A stretch of 64,000 nt of DNA from Isochrysis galbana (GCA_018136815.1 CM030935.1:5648448-5712447); one strand, 5' to 3'. Numbered from the stretch's first letter, positions 1 through 12,184 are shown. Translations and numbers: made by a program. Notes: generated by a model from the letters alone, not told the origin.

Positions 1-255
1 AGGGAGGGAGAGAGGTGGCGGAGGCGTGAGGGAGGGGTTGGGGAGGTGAGGGAGGAGGGGGGGGGGGGGGGGGGGCGGGACGAGGGAGGGATGAGGAGAC
101 GCCGTCTCTGATATCTCACGTCTCAGTCTCACTTTTTATCTGTCCTCGAGGGTGCTCTTCGGTCTCGCGTGGGGTGGTGGAAGTCGAGGGGATGCGGGGG
201 GAGCAAGAGAGAATGGGGCGAGAGAGAGGGAAGAGTGGGGAGGCGGAAGTGAGGA

Positions 256-306
<51 letters not shown>

Positions 307-817
307 GGAAGCAGAGGAGGGGGTGACGCGGGGAGGAGGTGAGAAAGTGGGGGCAGAGTGCGAAAGGATGGGGAGGAGGAGCGGACCTCGCGAAACGACG
401 GGAAGGGGAGGAGAGAGAGAGAGAGGAGAGATACCGCGCGGTGAGATTTGAATCGCGGGCGAAGAAGAGAAGAAAGGGGAGACGGGACGAGAGAGAGAGG
501 GAGGGAGAGCGGGCCCCTGGAGACAGGAAGAATCTGCCCGATATACGTAAAGAACCCGCGAGGTCTGAGCCGGCTCGCCCACGGGGCAGACGTTCCCTCG
601 TCCACAGGAAGGTGTTTGCAGTTTATTGTTTGTGTTTCACGTTGGGAGCGCTGCGGGGACGTCGAGCTGGCGGTGCGAGAGAGAGAGAGAGAGAGAGGGA
701 GGGAGAGAGGGAAGGAGAGAGAGGGGGAGGGAGAGAGAGAAGAAAGAGAGAGCGCAGAGAGAGAGAGAGAGAGAGCAGAGAGAGAGACTTGGAAAGAGAG
801 CCAAGGGGAGGCGGGGG

Positions 818-857
<40 letters not shown>

Positions 858-1238
858 CCGCCGCCTCGCAAAAGGCGGTCGGGGGGGGGCGAGGCCCGCC
901 CGCCGCGGCCGCGGCAAGGGGGCAGGAGAGGAGAGGGGGAGAGAGAAGCGAGAAACAGAGAGAGAGGGAGAAGAGAGAGAGAGAGAGAAGAGAGAGAGAA
1001 GCGAGAAACAGAGAGAGAGGGAGAAGAGAGAGAGAGAGAGAAGAGAGAGAGAAGCGAGAAACAGAGAGAGAGGGAGAAGAGAGAGAGAGAGAGAGAAGAG
1101 AGAGAGAAGCGAGGGGGCCCAGGCCGCCCGCCGCCCCCCTCCGCCCCTTCCCCCCGCGCCCGCCCCCCGCGCCCGCCCGCCGCCAAAGGCGCCCGCCAGA
1201 TCGCGGCGGGCGCACGCCTTTCGCCGATCCGCTTCCCT

Positions 1239-1288
<50 letters not shown>

Positions 1289-1400
1289 TCCCTTTCTCCC
1301 CCTCCTCTCCCCTCTCTCTCCTTCTAATACATCTTGGGAGAGAGCGTGGATTCCCTCTCCCCCCCCCCCCCCCCTCTCTCTCTCTCCCCTTCTCGTAAGA
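1..1400. repeat. GA/CT low-complexity region with minisatellite
   Basis: The stretch is almost wholly purine-rich GA sequence up to about 1115, then pyrimidine-rich CT sequence at 1225-1390. It includes a 19-nt G run (57-75), GA dinucleotide runs (259-303, 676-700, 820-856), a CT run (1241-1283) and a GA-rich minisatellite of about 53 bp whose copies start at 945, 998, 1051 and, partially, 1106. Every long reading frame here translates to Arg-Glu or Ser-Leu dipeptide repeats in several frames at once, as expected of microsatellite DNA, so I call no gene. Confidence 0.9.
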
Positions 1401-2203
1401 GCTCTTTGACTACCGTTGCAGCAGCCCTTATTGTAGTACAACGTGAGAGTTCCTGCCTGGAAGACAAATTGCTTGGAAGACAATAGGTTCGAATCGAGCG
1501 CGTGGGGGGGGGGGGGGGAGCGAGAGAGAGAGACGAGAGAGAGGGCGACACGCGTCGCCGTGCGGTCTCGCTCACCCCCTTTGCAAACGAGAAAACAGGA
1601 GCTTCTACGTAAAAAACCAGCCCGCGGCGCGAAAGAGGGGGACGCCGATGGCAGAGGGGGACTAGGATGAGCCCCGGACTTCTACTACAATACTCCAGGC
1701 ACGCTCGCCCCCACAGCATGACACCGATGCTGCCTTTTGAAGAGGACGGACTCAGTCCGAAGACTGGAAGAAGGGCTACCATCACATGCATCCATCAGAA
1801 TTGTGAGAAGTGGAGCCCGGTGACGATAGAAGGTCGTTGTCTTATCGCAGGGCGGCCAACCAGGGGCTTTGTAACTACTAGTAAGTGTTGGTAGGGCGGT
1901 CAAACAGCTATTTTAACTTCTAAGGGTGAAAATTGAAAATTGACCGAGTCAAGATTGAGGATTCATTACAAGATTTTTGGATATGGTGACCGGATAGGTG
2001 TAACTAGCACATATCCGGTGCCCTTTGGGCCCTAGACCCCCCACGGTAGCCCCCACAGCGATGCGTAACCAGAAACCGCGCAAATTGGAAATTGGCCAGA
2101 AGAAATCACTATCGCGGAGGGCCGACGTCCGACGCGAGCGCGGGCGAGCGTACGCGAGCGCGGGCGAGCGTCGGGCCGCTAATCGACGCGTCCCCGGCGC
2201 AGC
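1401..2203. other. Intergenic, no gene recognised
   Basis: No convincing coding region is seen. The only notable element is a 15-bp motif at 1891-1905 (reverse complement GTTTGACCGCCCTAC), which recurs at 32811-32825 and 58043-58057 and in shortened form at 57736-57747. Confidence 0.5.
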
Positions 2204-3985
2204 GTGCCTCGGCCAGCCACATGTTGTATTCCTGCCCATCTGAAGGCTGTAGGCATGAATATTCGTGTAAGGTACGCGCTCACAATTACAATTGAACAGT
2301 TCCCCGTGTTGCCACTGACGCACAAGACACACAGATTCGGATTCCCCATGGTCTCAAGTCCAGGTTTGCAGGTTTTGGTCTCGAAATTTGCGATTCGAAT
2401 TTTGTTTTTGCTGTCCGCCGAGCCTGTTTCTGATCCCCAACCTCCACCCACCGTCGCGGGCCTCCGCTCGCTTCCAAATCCGGCGGCTCGGCGCCATCCC
2501 GTCGATCCAAGCCTCGCCGGTGATGCTTCTGAGCGAGAGGTCATCCTAGCCTCGTGGGGCCAACTGTTTGAGGATGCCGCCTACGAGGTAGCCTCTCTCT
2601 ACAGGAAGTCCGACGATTTCGAGCTCATCCACGCCATTCTCAACGGCGGCCTCTCTCGAGCCGGCAATGTTTGGCACTACCGCGTGTTTTTCGAGAAGGA
2701 GCACGTGACCAAGTGGGCTCGGAGCCGCTTCTTCCTCGACCGCACCCTCCATCACCAAGTCCGAATGGGCAAAGAGCTTTCCGAGATCAAGTTCCCGAAG
2801 GGCCTGGCCTCGGACAACGTCCAGACAGCGGCCACCTCCTGGAATGATTTTCGTCTGTCCTTCATCAAGCCGCTCGAGCGCGCCCTCTCGCTCGGCTGCG
2901 ACCACCGTGAAATCTTTACATCCTTGCTAGCGGCCGCCAACTTGTGCACCACCGGCAACCAAAGGATCTACGCCTTCCTCCTCGATCTCGCCGAAGACCC
3001 GGTCCTCTCTCTCAACCCCGCGCTGGCCTGCGACGTGCTTCTCCGCAAGTGCGACGCCACCTTCGCGGCCAACGTGCCCGGCTTCGCAAAAGACTCCGCC
3101 TCCATGGAGTGGGACAGGCTCGTAGCCCGTGAAGCCGGCTCCGATCTCTTAGAGTTATCCAAGAATTTGGTGCGCGCGTACGTCCGCAAGATGGGTGACG
3201 CGAAGGTGGGGAGGGAATCTAGTCAAGTTTCTTCCGACCCCGTTGTTTCCCGTCCAGCTACTCCCGAGTCAGACAACCACGAAGACCAAAAAGAAACCCA
3301 CGATAACCACGACAACGACACGCCACTCTACGCCTCCGAGTCTACTCTCCACGACCCATTCTCTCCATGGACCGCCCCGCCTCCGGCACGCGCGAGCTCG
3401 CCGCGTCCGACGACGCCGACGACTCTCCGGAAGCGGCGCCAACAATGGCAATCATTCGGAGTGAACGGGGACCAGAAATGGTCCAACGTCACGCTCGAAA
3501 CCGCTGACGAAATAAGAGCGCAAGCTCTAGCCGGACGAGGCGCCGACGAGGAATCCGACCTCGCCGCTGCCGTCCGAGCGCCAATCGAGTTTGTGGAAGC
3601 CAAAGGCATCCGCGCCGAAGAGCTAGCCTCATTAGTTCGAAGACCCAAGACAGAAGCCCAAGCCCGTCTCGAGAAAGATTGGGAAAAGATGTCCGACCAC
3701 CCGAGGCACCCCACCGACAAGAGAGGCCTGTGCTACACTAGTCCCAAGCTATCACCCTGCACCGCTACCAACGAGGACGACGCCTCTAGACCCTCTGCCA
3801 CGATAGCGGCAGTCGGATTACCCGAAGAGACGACGATCACCATGACGACGAATTCACCCGAGCAACCACGCTCCCCATGCGCGCCGCCGCCTCATCGCAA
3901 ATCGCCAGCATTCCATGCGACACGCTCTATTCTTGGAGCGTGTCTCGGGAACATTCTCCTCACCATGCGGTGCACTCTATTCTAA
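2204..3985 (+). CDS. Hypothetical protein, possibly retroelement gag-like
   Basis: An open frame of 593 codons in one exon. Residues up to about 75 are encoded by a dispersed repeat (2219-2413), so the true start probably lies downstream. The middle (about residues 105-330) is mostly helical, with Trp, Phe and Leu spacing typical of a globular domain. After about residue 330 it becomes Ser/Pro/Thr-rich and low in complexity. No catalytic motif, zinc knuckle or membrane segment is visible. The stop lies inside a hairpin-bearing repeat (3909-4110) shared with 32.6-32.8 kb. Repeats at both ends and a single-exon structure unlike neighbouring genes make a mobile-element protein (for example a gag) the leading guess, but I do not recognise the family. 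Confidence 0.45.
   Translation: MPRPATCCIPAHLKAVGMNIRVRYALTITIEQFPVLPLTHKTHRFGFPMVSSPGLQVLVSKFAIRILFLLSAEPVSDPQPPPTVAGLRSLPNPAARRHPVDPSLAGDASEREVILASWGQLFEDAAYEVASLYRKSDDFELIHAILNGGLSRAGNVWHYRVFFEKEHVTKWARSRFFLDRTLHHQVRMGKELSEIKFPKGLASDNVQTAATSWNDFRLSFIKPLERALSLGCDHREIFTSLLAAANLCTTGNQRIYAFLLDLAEDPVLSLNPALACDVLLRKCDATFAANVPGFAKDSASMEWDRLVAREAGSDLLELSKNLVRAYVRKMGDAKVGRESSQVSSDPVVSRPATPESDNHEDQKETHDNHDNDTPLYASESTLHDPFSPWTAPPPARASSPRPTTPTTLRKRRQQWQSFGVNGDQKWSNVTLETADEIRAQALAGRGADEESDLAAAVRAPIEFVEAKGIRAEELASLVRRPKTEAQARLEKDWEKMSDHPRHPTDKRGLCYTSPKLSPCTATNEDDASRPSATIAAVGLPEETTITMTTNSPEQPRSPCAPPPHRKSPAFHATRSILGACLGNILLTMRCTLF
2219..2413 (+). repeat. Dispersed repeat, inverted copy at 62.4 kb
   Basis: About 195 bp nearly identical to the reverse complement of 62400-62614, including the block around CATGAATATTCGTGTAAGG and a block containing GGTCTCAAGTCCAGGTTTGC. 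The 62-kb copy carries a short extra CTGTCTG-like insertion. The two copies are about 60 kb apart in opposite orientation. The element's class is unknown; no terminal repeats were defined. Confidence 0.85.
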
Positions 3986-4110
3986 GAGCGCCCCCTCCCC
4001 TTTCCCGCCCCGCTCCTCGCTCCCTTCCCTCTCTTCCCTTCCTCCCCGGTTCCCTCGCATGCAGCTCCAAGCCTGGATCCCTTCCTTCCCTTACTCCCAT
4101 GCAACCCCAG
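3909..4110 (+). repeat. Hairpin-bearing dispersed repeat
   Basis: Contains a 9-bp perfect stem (GACACGCTC / GAGCGTGTC) around an 8-nt loop, then pyrimidine-rich sequence and a GCATGCAG...GATCCCTTCCTT segment. A diverged inverted copy lies at 32625-32795, where the same order appears on the minus strand. Confidence 0.65.
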
Positions 4111-6124
4111 CGGTTCCTTCTGTTCCCCCCGCCCGACGAGGCTCGGAGTCCCGTGCGCTCGCCCCTCGCTTCGCTCGTCCGACGTCCGGCCCCCCCCTTC
4201 TTTCCATTAGTCTTTCCCTTGTTCCTAGAGTTTCCCGTGTCCCCATATCCCGGTTCTCTCCATTGGTTTTGGTGACCACGACCTAGCAAAAGCTGACGTC
4301 TGACGTGCCCAACGCCTACATGAACGGCCTGCGCCAAAGCCGCCCCCTCACCTAACTCGCCCTACCGACCACCCTCGCCCACCTAACCGCCGACGACGGC
4401 TCCCCGCTCTGCGTCGAATGTGCCAGCTCGTTGTGGGGCGAGGAGCGAGGAACCAGCCGGCCGTGAATGGCAGGATCGCCTCGCCGCCGAACTCCGTGCC
4501 CAAGGCTGGCTGCCCGCCGAGGACGTCAACGACCTCTGGACCTTCGCCGCCCCTGACGGCCTCTGCCGTCTTCTCACCGTCGTCGACACCCATCACCCCC
4601 ATCATCGACCGGCCCCTCGAGGAGGAAGCGGCCGAGATCGAGATGGGCCTTGACAGAAGACAGAAGGCGAGGACGTGGAGGGCACCCTCTCGGGGCAGAG
4701 CCCTCGCCGGGTCCCCTAGCTCTCCTGGGGCGATAAACCACAGCCATCCCGAGACCCGAGCTCGACAGCGGCATGCAAGTCTTTGCTCCGTGTCGCAACA
4801 TGTAGCAGCGTATCACCATACGCATACGCCCCGTAAGATTTGTTAATACTAGTTTTCAATTGGAACGAGTTTAGAACTATCGACAGATCGACAGCAATTT
4901 TAGCCAATCATGTATCAATAAAATAGTGGTCACGCCATATTGAAAGAGGTCTTCATCTGACGCGTCTACTGTGAAATGTGAAATGTGAAATTGGTGATTA
5001 TTTTGGAAAGTCTCTTATTCAAGTCACGGAACGGAACCTGTCCACCCTGAATTTCAACCCTTTGGCGACAGTCGTCAGACGTGGGACAGCCCCCAGCAAC
5101 AATACCACCGCAGGTGCTCCAAGCTTTTCAAGTATATCTGTATCTGGAATCCCGAAGGTGGTTTCTAGAGTGGGTTGTGGGTTGCGAGACCGGTGTGTCA
5201 TGTGGCTGTGGGGAGCCCTCATCGTCTCGACGTCTTTGGTGACCTAGTACCCTGGATTGAAAATAAGACTAACGGCGCGACCCGTTGGCAGGTCGGCCGT
5301 GTTGGCCTCTCGACCAATAGTATGCGGTATGCTGCCATGAGCTGGGGTACGTGGGAAGAGGGTGCTGTGACAAAAAAAGGGAACCTCGAGTTGCACCTTC
5401 TGAATAATGTCCAAGTCAGGGGTCGATAAAAATTATATACATAAATAGACGGGAGGGGTGTAACAAAAAAGGGAACCCCGAGTTGCAAATTCTTGTTAAG
5501 GCTAAGGCTAAGGCCGCCTCTAAAATCTAAAATGATCTGTATAGTGTAGTGCCAAAAAGTGCGGCGGGCCGCGCATATGTACGAAGTTAGATGTGTGAAA
5601 GCCACGCGAGCACATACATGTGTGCGTGTAGGTCATAGGCAACCGCGTAGTCGCCTGCCGAAGTGCTGAACACACCTAGGGCACCGACGTGCCGGCGTCC
5701 GCGGCGGCGCTCGAAGCAATTTCGAACGAAATGACCCCCAAAATTTGGGTCAGGGCAAGCAAAAATTCGAAACGAAATTTGGGTGGGTCCGAAACGAAAT
5801 TCTCGCCGGAGCCAATCGAGGGCTTCGGTCCCTCAGCACTACGGTTAAAAGTTAGAACAGGCACGGACCAGGAATCTCTAATCCATAGTTTGCCAACCGC
5901 AAGGGGGGGGGGGGGAGGGGGCGGAGGGAGGAGGGGGGGTGGTTATTTATGGCACACCAGGCGTCAGTGCAGAGCGATGAGGAGATGCGAGGCGTCGGCG
6001 ATGGCGCGGGAGCGTCGGACGAGTGGCTTGCTCAGCCGCTCGCGCTCGCGCCACGGGCCCGCAAGCCGCTCGGGGCTTGAACGGGGCCGGTGGGTGTCGC
6101 GTAGCGATGGTGGCATCGGTGTCG
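4111..6124. other. Intergenic with short repeats
   Basis: No supported gene; the short frames around 4420-4650 match nothing I recognise. A duplicated block at 5370-5398 and 5463-5488 shares GGGAACC(T/C)CGAGTTGCA, and a related reverse-complement copy is at 36536-36556. 5710-5840 carries repeated AAATTTGGG elements resembling 13450-13610. A G-rich tract lies at 5903-5940. Confidence 0.5.
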
Positions 6125-9100
6125 TCAGTGTGGGTCCCTGAGGCAGAATTTGAGCAGGACGAACCCGAGGAGCGCCGCGCCGGCCACCCACGCGCCGAGT
6201 GCGTAGAGTGTGTAGCTGCACCCGCCCTGGCTGCCAGCGCCGAGCAGACGCTCGCATGAGCCCGTCTCGTAGCCAAAGTGAGCCATCACCTGAGCGCCAC
6301 GCGTGGGACCGAGGGGAGCCAACGTCAAGCCACGCTGGGCGAGGGAGTAGAGGTCGAGCCGCGCTGGGCTGTCGGAGGGGCACGGGCGGGGAGGGTCGCG
6401 CTTGGGCGCGGGCGGGGGCGCGGTCACCTCGGCGCCGGCCACAGCGAACGAGTCTCCGTCGATGAGGATCGGCCGAATGATCGTCGTCTGACCGAGGAGC
6501 TCGTTGGACATGAGCAGCTCAAAAGCGGGGTAGAGGTATGAGAAGAAGACAAGGTAGCCAAGCGCCTCGCCGCCAGCTACGGCCTCTCCGCCCGGGCCCG
6601 CCGTGCCGTGGCTCCATCCGGCGCGCCGCGAGATCTCCTCTAGCTGACGCCGTGAGAGGAGGAAGCCGCAGAGGAGAAGGGACAGAAGGGCGAATGCTGC
6701 CGCCATCAGCGTGGCCGAGGCGGTCGTGCGGCACCCGATGCCAATCGCGTTGAAGGTTGTTGAGGCGGCGAGGTTGGAGAGGGTCAGCGCCTGCGCGAGA
6801 GGGTGCGGCGCGGTCAGGCGGTGGCGCGGCGCAGCGCCTCGCGCACGGAGGTCGTCGTCACTCGCACCGGGCTGTTGGCTAGCAGAGCGAGCGATCGTCG
6901 GCGCACCGCAGCGAATAGGGCGGCCGAGGCCGGCCCGTCCTCGTCGAGCGCACGCAGACCCGCCATCGGGTAGACGATGGCGGCGCATAATAGCGATGGG
7001 AGCACGCGCATCGGGAGCAGGTCGCAGATCGTCTTGGAGAGCAAGTACGGCGCCGCACCGTATGCACCTGTCGCCACGACGGGATGGCTGAGGTGGCGAA
7101 GCCGACCGCACCATCGGGCACTTGGAGCGCCATGCCGTGAACGAACGGACGCGCCGCCACGCGCTGCACCCTTGCGCTCGTTGCGCCCCGCCCCTTGCGC
7201 ATGCGCCACCTACCCGCATGGTGCTCTTGGAAGTAGATGAGCCGCTCGTTCTGCCACATGCCGAGAGAGACGAGCGCCGTCAGCAAGAAAAAGAGGGCAA
7301 GGAAGAAAAGGAGGCCGATGCGGTGCAACACGGAGTCGAAACTAGAACGGTCCATCTGCAAATGGCCGGGCGGTTGGGGCATCGGGCGCGAGCACTGTGC
7401 GTGCCGTCATGTATGAGCCAAGCAGCCATCGGCTGCGTGCCGCGCTCGCTCACGGTTGCCTACCTGCCAGAAAGCGCCGCCCACGAGCACCGAGACGAAG
7501 ACGGTGAGCACCGCGTTGAGTGTCACGACGGCCGGCGCGCGCCGGATGGCGCAGAGGTGTCTCCGGCAGAGGTAAGAAAACTCGGCGCAGAAGCCGGCCC
7601 GCGGCATTGGCGGCTGGGCAAACACCGGAATGTGGGCGCCTGCGCCCTTGTCCGCTTGGAGCTCCTTGCCGCGCCGCGCATTGGCCACGATGAGCGCGTC
7701 GAGCCGTCGGGTGACCTATCGGCGAGCATGTGCGAGGATGGATGATGGACGGGGCAACAGGGCGTGTGGGCCGGCGCGCGCAGGGAAGCCAGGCAGCGTG
7801 CGCCCCCACCTGTAAGCTTTGGTCGGCCATGACCTCGAGGACCGCCTCGGCTGGATTAGCGGACCAGTCGGCAAGGCGCAGGACGCCTGGCTCGTCAAAT
7901 GCCGCCGAGAGCGCGCAGCCGCCGGTGGGTGTGCGCACCGTCCCGCAGTAGACGAGCCGCCCGCCCGTCCCCATGACCACGACGCCAGCCGCTGCACGCA
8001 TAAAGCGCTGTGTCGGTTGGTGGACCGAGAGGAGGACACTTGCCCCCGCACGGCTCGCGGCAGAAAGTGCCTCGACCAACAGCCGCGCCGAGACCGCGTC
8101 GAGGCCTGAGAGCGGCTCGTCGGCAATCATGACGCTCGCGGAAGCCGTGTCGGCGTCTGTCGCCGCCATGAGAACCATGAGCTCGACGCCGACCGAGACC
8201 CGCCGCCGCTCGCCACCCGACAGGCCGCGGATGTGCTCGCCCCCAATACCGGCGTGCGCCTTGTGGCCCATGGCGAGCGCCTCGAGCGCGTTGCGCGCGA
8301 TCGCAGCGCGCGCGCGCAGACCGAGGTGCGGTAGTCTGAGCCGGGCGTGCAGCATCAGGTGCTCGAGCACCGTGGAATTTGGCGGGAGCACGTCGGCCTG
8401 TGAGACATAACACAGCCGCCGGCGCCGCTCGGCCGCCGAGAGCGGCGCGCCGTCGAGTGTGACGTGCCCACCGACGCGGCCAGTGGCCTTCCTCCCCGCC
8501 AAAATGGCGAGAAGAGTTGATTTGCCAGCGCCGGAGGGCCCGATGAGGCACCAAAGGCCGGCTCGCGCGCAACCCTCCTCCGCCGCGTGCTTTGGGTCCA
8601 CATCCGCGCGCGGCGCGTCGTGCCGCAGCCCGCCGGCCGTGGAGGGCGATGCGCCGGCAGCATCGGCGGCGCTGTCGACGAGATCAGCGCTCGACGGCTG
8701 TAGGATGTGACGGCCCTCCTTGACGTAGCTGAGCTGCCGCCAGCCGAGCGTCGGCGCGGGAGCCGCCTTGACGGTTCCGGCGCGCTCGTCAGTGGCGCAT
8801 AAGTAGCCGGGTTCGAGGTCGGCGTCGGTAGCGCGCGCTCCCGTCGGGCTCGCGTGCATGGGCGGTGTCGGCGGCGGAGACGGCGGCGCGGTTGATCCTG
8901 GCCGCGCACGGGAGCGCCCGACCTTGGCCGAGCCGCCCTCCACATCGGCCGCTTCGTCGGTCTCATCGGTGCAGACTAAGGTATCCAGGAGGAAGGGCGT
9001 CTCAGCGCGTGCGCTCTCGGCCATGAGGCGCGCCTCGTCGGCGCGAGTGGCGCCGGGGATGGAGCCGAGGCAGCCAACGAGAAGGAGGAGGAGGATCAGT

Positions 9101-12100
9101 GTTGCACAGGCCGGGACGGCGAGCGTCAGGATGGCGATCAGCCGGTTGCACTCGAAGCGGTTGGCCTCGCACCAGCCCTCCTCGCTGCCCGTCGATGCGT
9201 CTTGCGCAGGCGAGATGGGCCGCCCGCCCTGTGACACGCCCAGGACGGTGTCAGCGTCCTCGCGTGGCATGCACGTCGCCTCCGCCGCGCACCGAGCGCC
9301 AAAGTGGAAGACCGTGTCGCCTGCTCCCGGGTCGCCGATGCGGAAGACGCAGCGCGTGGCCGCGCCGCCGGTTAGCTCCTCGCCCGGCAGGATGCCCGCG
9401 CCGATAGGTTCGCCCTGATGCTCTCTCGCGCCGCTGCCGGCGGCGGCGGCGCGCTCGCGCCCATCGCGCTCACCCAGCTTGCCGGCGGCGGGTGCGACGC
9501 ACTCCACCTGTAGCGGCGGCTTGAGCACGCTCATCATGCGTAGGGCGGCGCACGTGCCCGCATAGCGGTTCCAGTTCTCGGGATCCCAAAAATCCACCTG
9601 CGGTCGGACAGGCTGGGAATTGGTGTGGAACAGGCAGACAGCGTTGGATAACGGGCTGAGCGGACGAAGCACTCTCTCTGCGCGGCGGGCTCGGGACGCA
9701 CCCCATCGTCGGGGCAGTCTACCATCTCCTCGATCTCTTCCTGGGAGAGCTTCTTGTCGATGCGCCACGTGTAGCACATGGGCCGCGCGCCCTGCTCGTC
9801 GCCGGGGCTTGCACCCTCGCGCGCGCTCCCATTGTCCCACGGCAGCGGCACCCGGCCGTCGGGCCCGTCCACGGGCTCCGAGCACTCGCCGTAGCGAACC
9901 TTGAGATGGCGCGCCGCCGACTCGGGCAGCGCGAGCTTGAAGTTGGTGCCACTGAAGAGACGGTCGGACCACTCGCGCCGGGCGATGAGCGTTGGGAAGG
10001 GGACGGGCGTCACAAAGGCAGCCGCGAAGGAGGCGGGGCCGAGCTCGAAGTGAAGGGCCGAGGGGCGGCCAAAGTCGCCCTCCACGGAGAAGAGGCCCTC
10101 AGGGTCGGCCCGCTCGAGCACGCAGCCCATCCGCACCGCCGCCCCGGCGACAACGCCGAGCGGCTGCACGCACACCTCGCCGCCGCCGCAGCCCTCGTCA
10201 GACGAGCAGCCGCCGCACGTCAGGCCGACGCGCCCCGCCGGACAGTTGCACAGCGAGGAGCCCCAGAGCGGCGAGCCATCCTTGCACTCGCCATCCTCCT
10301 GCGGGATGCACGCCTCCCAGCGCCGCTGCCCGCCATGAGAGCAGAGCAGGTCCCACTCGGGCGGAGTGCTCGCAGGCAGCTCACGGATGGGCCGTACGCC
10401 GGCAGCCTCAAGCTCAGTCGTCGAGAAAAGCCAGCCGCCGCGCTCGGCAACGCACGGGAGCGCGCCCGCGACGGGGCCGTCGGCGGTGCCCTCCATGCAC
10501 GTATAGCTCGCGCCGCACCAGCCGCACTGCGTCTTGGCGGCGCAGTCGAACGGGTCGGACACGAGGCAGCTGTCTGCCGGCGGCAGCGGCGGCGGCGGCG
10601 GCGTGGGAGGCAGCGTGGGCGGCGGCGGCGGCGCGGGCGGCGTGGGCGGAGGCGCGGGCGGGGGCGGCGGGGGGGGGGAGGGGGAGGCGGAGGGGGCGCG
10701 GGTGGCGCGGGCGGCGGCGGCGCAGGCGGCGGCGCGGGCGGCGGCGGCGGCGCAGGCGGCGGCGGTGGTGGTGGAGGCGAAGGCGGCGCGGGCGGCGCCG
10801 GCGGCATGGGTGGTGTAGGAGGGAGGGGAATTGTAGGCGGCGGCGGCGGGCTGGGCGGCGCGGGCGGCGGTGGGCTGGGCGGGCTGGGGGGGGCGGCGAG
10901 GGCGGCGGCGCGGGTGGCGGCGGCGGCGGCGGCACAGCGCATGTGACGCGCGTGCCTTCCCCTCCCCAGTTGCGATCAGTGCACGTTCCCGGAACGCCGC
11001 CGACGCACGCGAGCGAGGCGCACGCATCGCCATTGTCGCCAACGAGGTAGACGCGCCCGTCGGGGCACGTGCAGCTGCCTCCCCAGCCGCCGACACCTGG
11101 CATGTTGCGCTCGACCACGTTGGCCGCGCCCGCTGCCAGCTGCGGCGGCGGCGGCGAGCGGCGCAGGGGTGGCGGTGCAGGCGGCAGCGTCTGGTCGCCC
11201 ACCGTCGGCCGCGCACTGAAGCAGCCCAGCTCTTGCCCCGTATCGTCGAGAAGGTACATCCGGATCTCGATGTTGTTGACAAAACGAGCGGCGGGAGGCA
11301 CATGCTTGTTCACGTAGCCCATCTCGATCGCGCCCACCTGCGTCGGGCACGCCACTCCTGAGGCGCACAGGTCGAACGAGGAGCGCGTGTCGGGCACCTC
11401 GACACCAAGGACGAAGACGCGCAGCTCGACCGTCCCCCGCGGCAAGCTGCGCCATGTGATCAGCTTGAAGTGGCCGTGGATCGTCTCGCCGGGCGGCACA
11501 GGCTGTGGGAAGAGCTCTAGCTCGATGAGCTGCACCTGCGCCGTGCGGAGGCATGGGGAGGCGGGTGAGCGGGCGGGCCGGCGCCGCCTATGGGTCTACT
11601 CTGCGCACTGGGTCCACCATGATCTGAGCTGCACAAGCGCCGGAGCCCTTGCCGCTGGCTCGGCGGAGACCGCATTGCACTGAGCGCGCCCTCACCGGCA
11701 GCGCGGGGGGGGGGGGGGGCTGGCGCCTTTTGCCCCTCCTTGCCAACCCTGACCGCCCGTACCTCGCCTTGCTGCCGTCCCAACAGGCACGCTCTCGCGC
11801 TGGAGAAGCGAGCGGAGCTGGGGGAGGCAGAGGAGGGGGGAGGGGGGAGGGGGAAAGAGAGCGCAAGAGAGATGGAGCGAGAGAGGGAAGCAGAGACGCA
11901 AGAGAGGGGAAGCGGGAGCTCGGGAGAGTGGGAGGCGGAGACGGCGGGAGGGCGGCGAGGGGGGCGACGGGGGCACGGTTGGAATTCAGGTGGGTGGGAG
12001 GATGGGTCGCGGGCCGGGGAGGCGAGGAGGGGGAGGATGTGCGGGGGCTCACCGTTCCGATTCCGAAGCCTCTGCAGGTCTCAAAGGAGAGGAGAGAGGC

Positions 12101-12184
12101 GGCGGACGAGTGCGGAGCGATTGAGAGGGCGAGGAGGAGCGCAGGGAGCAGCGGTGGCAGCAGGCGGACGCGCGGAGAGGCCAT
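6125..12184 (-). CDS. ABCG-family half transporter with N-terminal ML and PSI-like domains
   Basis: Eight exons: 12053-12184, 9702-11535, 7810-9597, 7464-7715, 7214-7355, 6907-7067, 6428-6790, 6125-6289; about 1,612 residues. Exon 1 encodes a signal peptide (MASPRVRLLPPLLPALLLA). Exons 1-2 read as an ML (MD-2-related lipid-recognition, NPC2-like) domain: FETC, FPQPVPPG, DLCASGVACP, ELGCFS. A Cys-rich region, a poly-Pro stretch and a PSI-like repeat (CAAKTQCGWCGASYTC) follow, then a membrane helix. The ATPase shows Walker A GPSGAGKST, signature LSGGERRR, Walker B VMIADEP and H-loop SVHQPT. The last five exons give the ABC2 membrane domain, with the conserved ERLIYFQEHHAG and LLGFVLLKF ends. 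Exon 2 needs two 1-nt corrections in G runs (10886-10893, 10669-10678). The architecture resembles plant ABCG24/28-like proteins with a large extracellular N-terminus; the ML fusion is unusual. Lipid or sterol export is inferred. Confidence 0.88.
10560..10935 (-). repeat. Poly-proline coding tract in the ABCG gene
   Basis: GC-rich (CCG)n-like sequence encoding Pro with scattered Ser, Ala and Thr. The Pro-coding frame changes twice, at an 8-nt G run (10886-10893) and a 10-nt G run (10669-10678). One missing base in each run reconciles the frame exactly with the flanking Cys-rich domains (1,834 + 2 = 1,836 nt, a multiple of 3). Confidence 0.75.

Noticed and set aside
129-1483. Several long overlapping frames in the first 1.5 kb on both strands
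   Set aside because: All are Arg-Glu or Ser-Leu translations of GA/CT microsatellite, open in several frames at once.
9906-11050. Arg/Gly-rich plus-strand frames across the ABCG exon 2
   Set aside because: Antisense shadows of poly-Pro and Cys-rich coding sequence.
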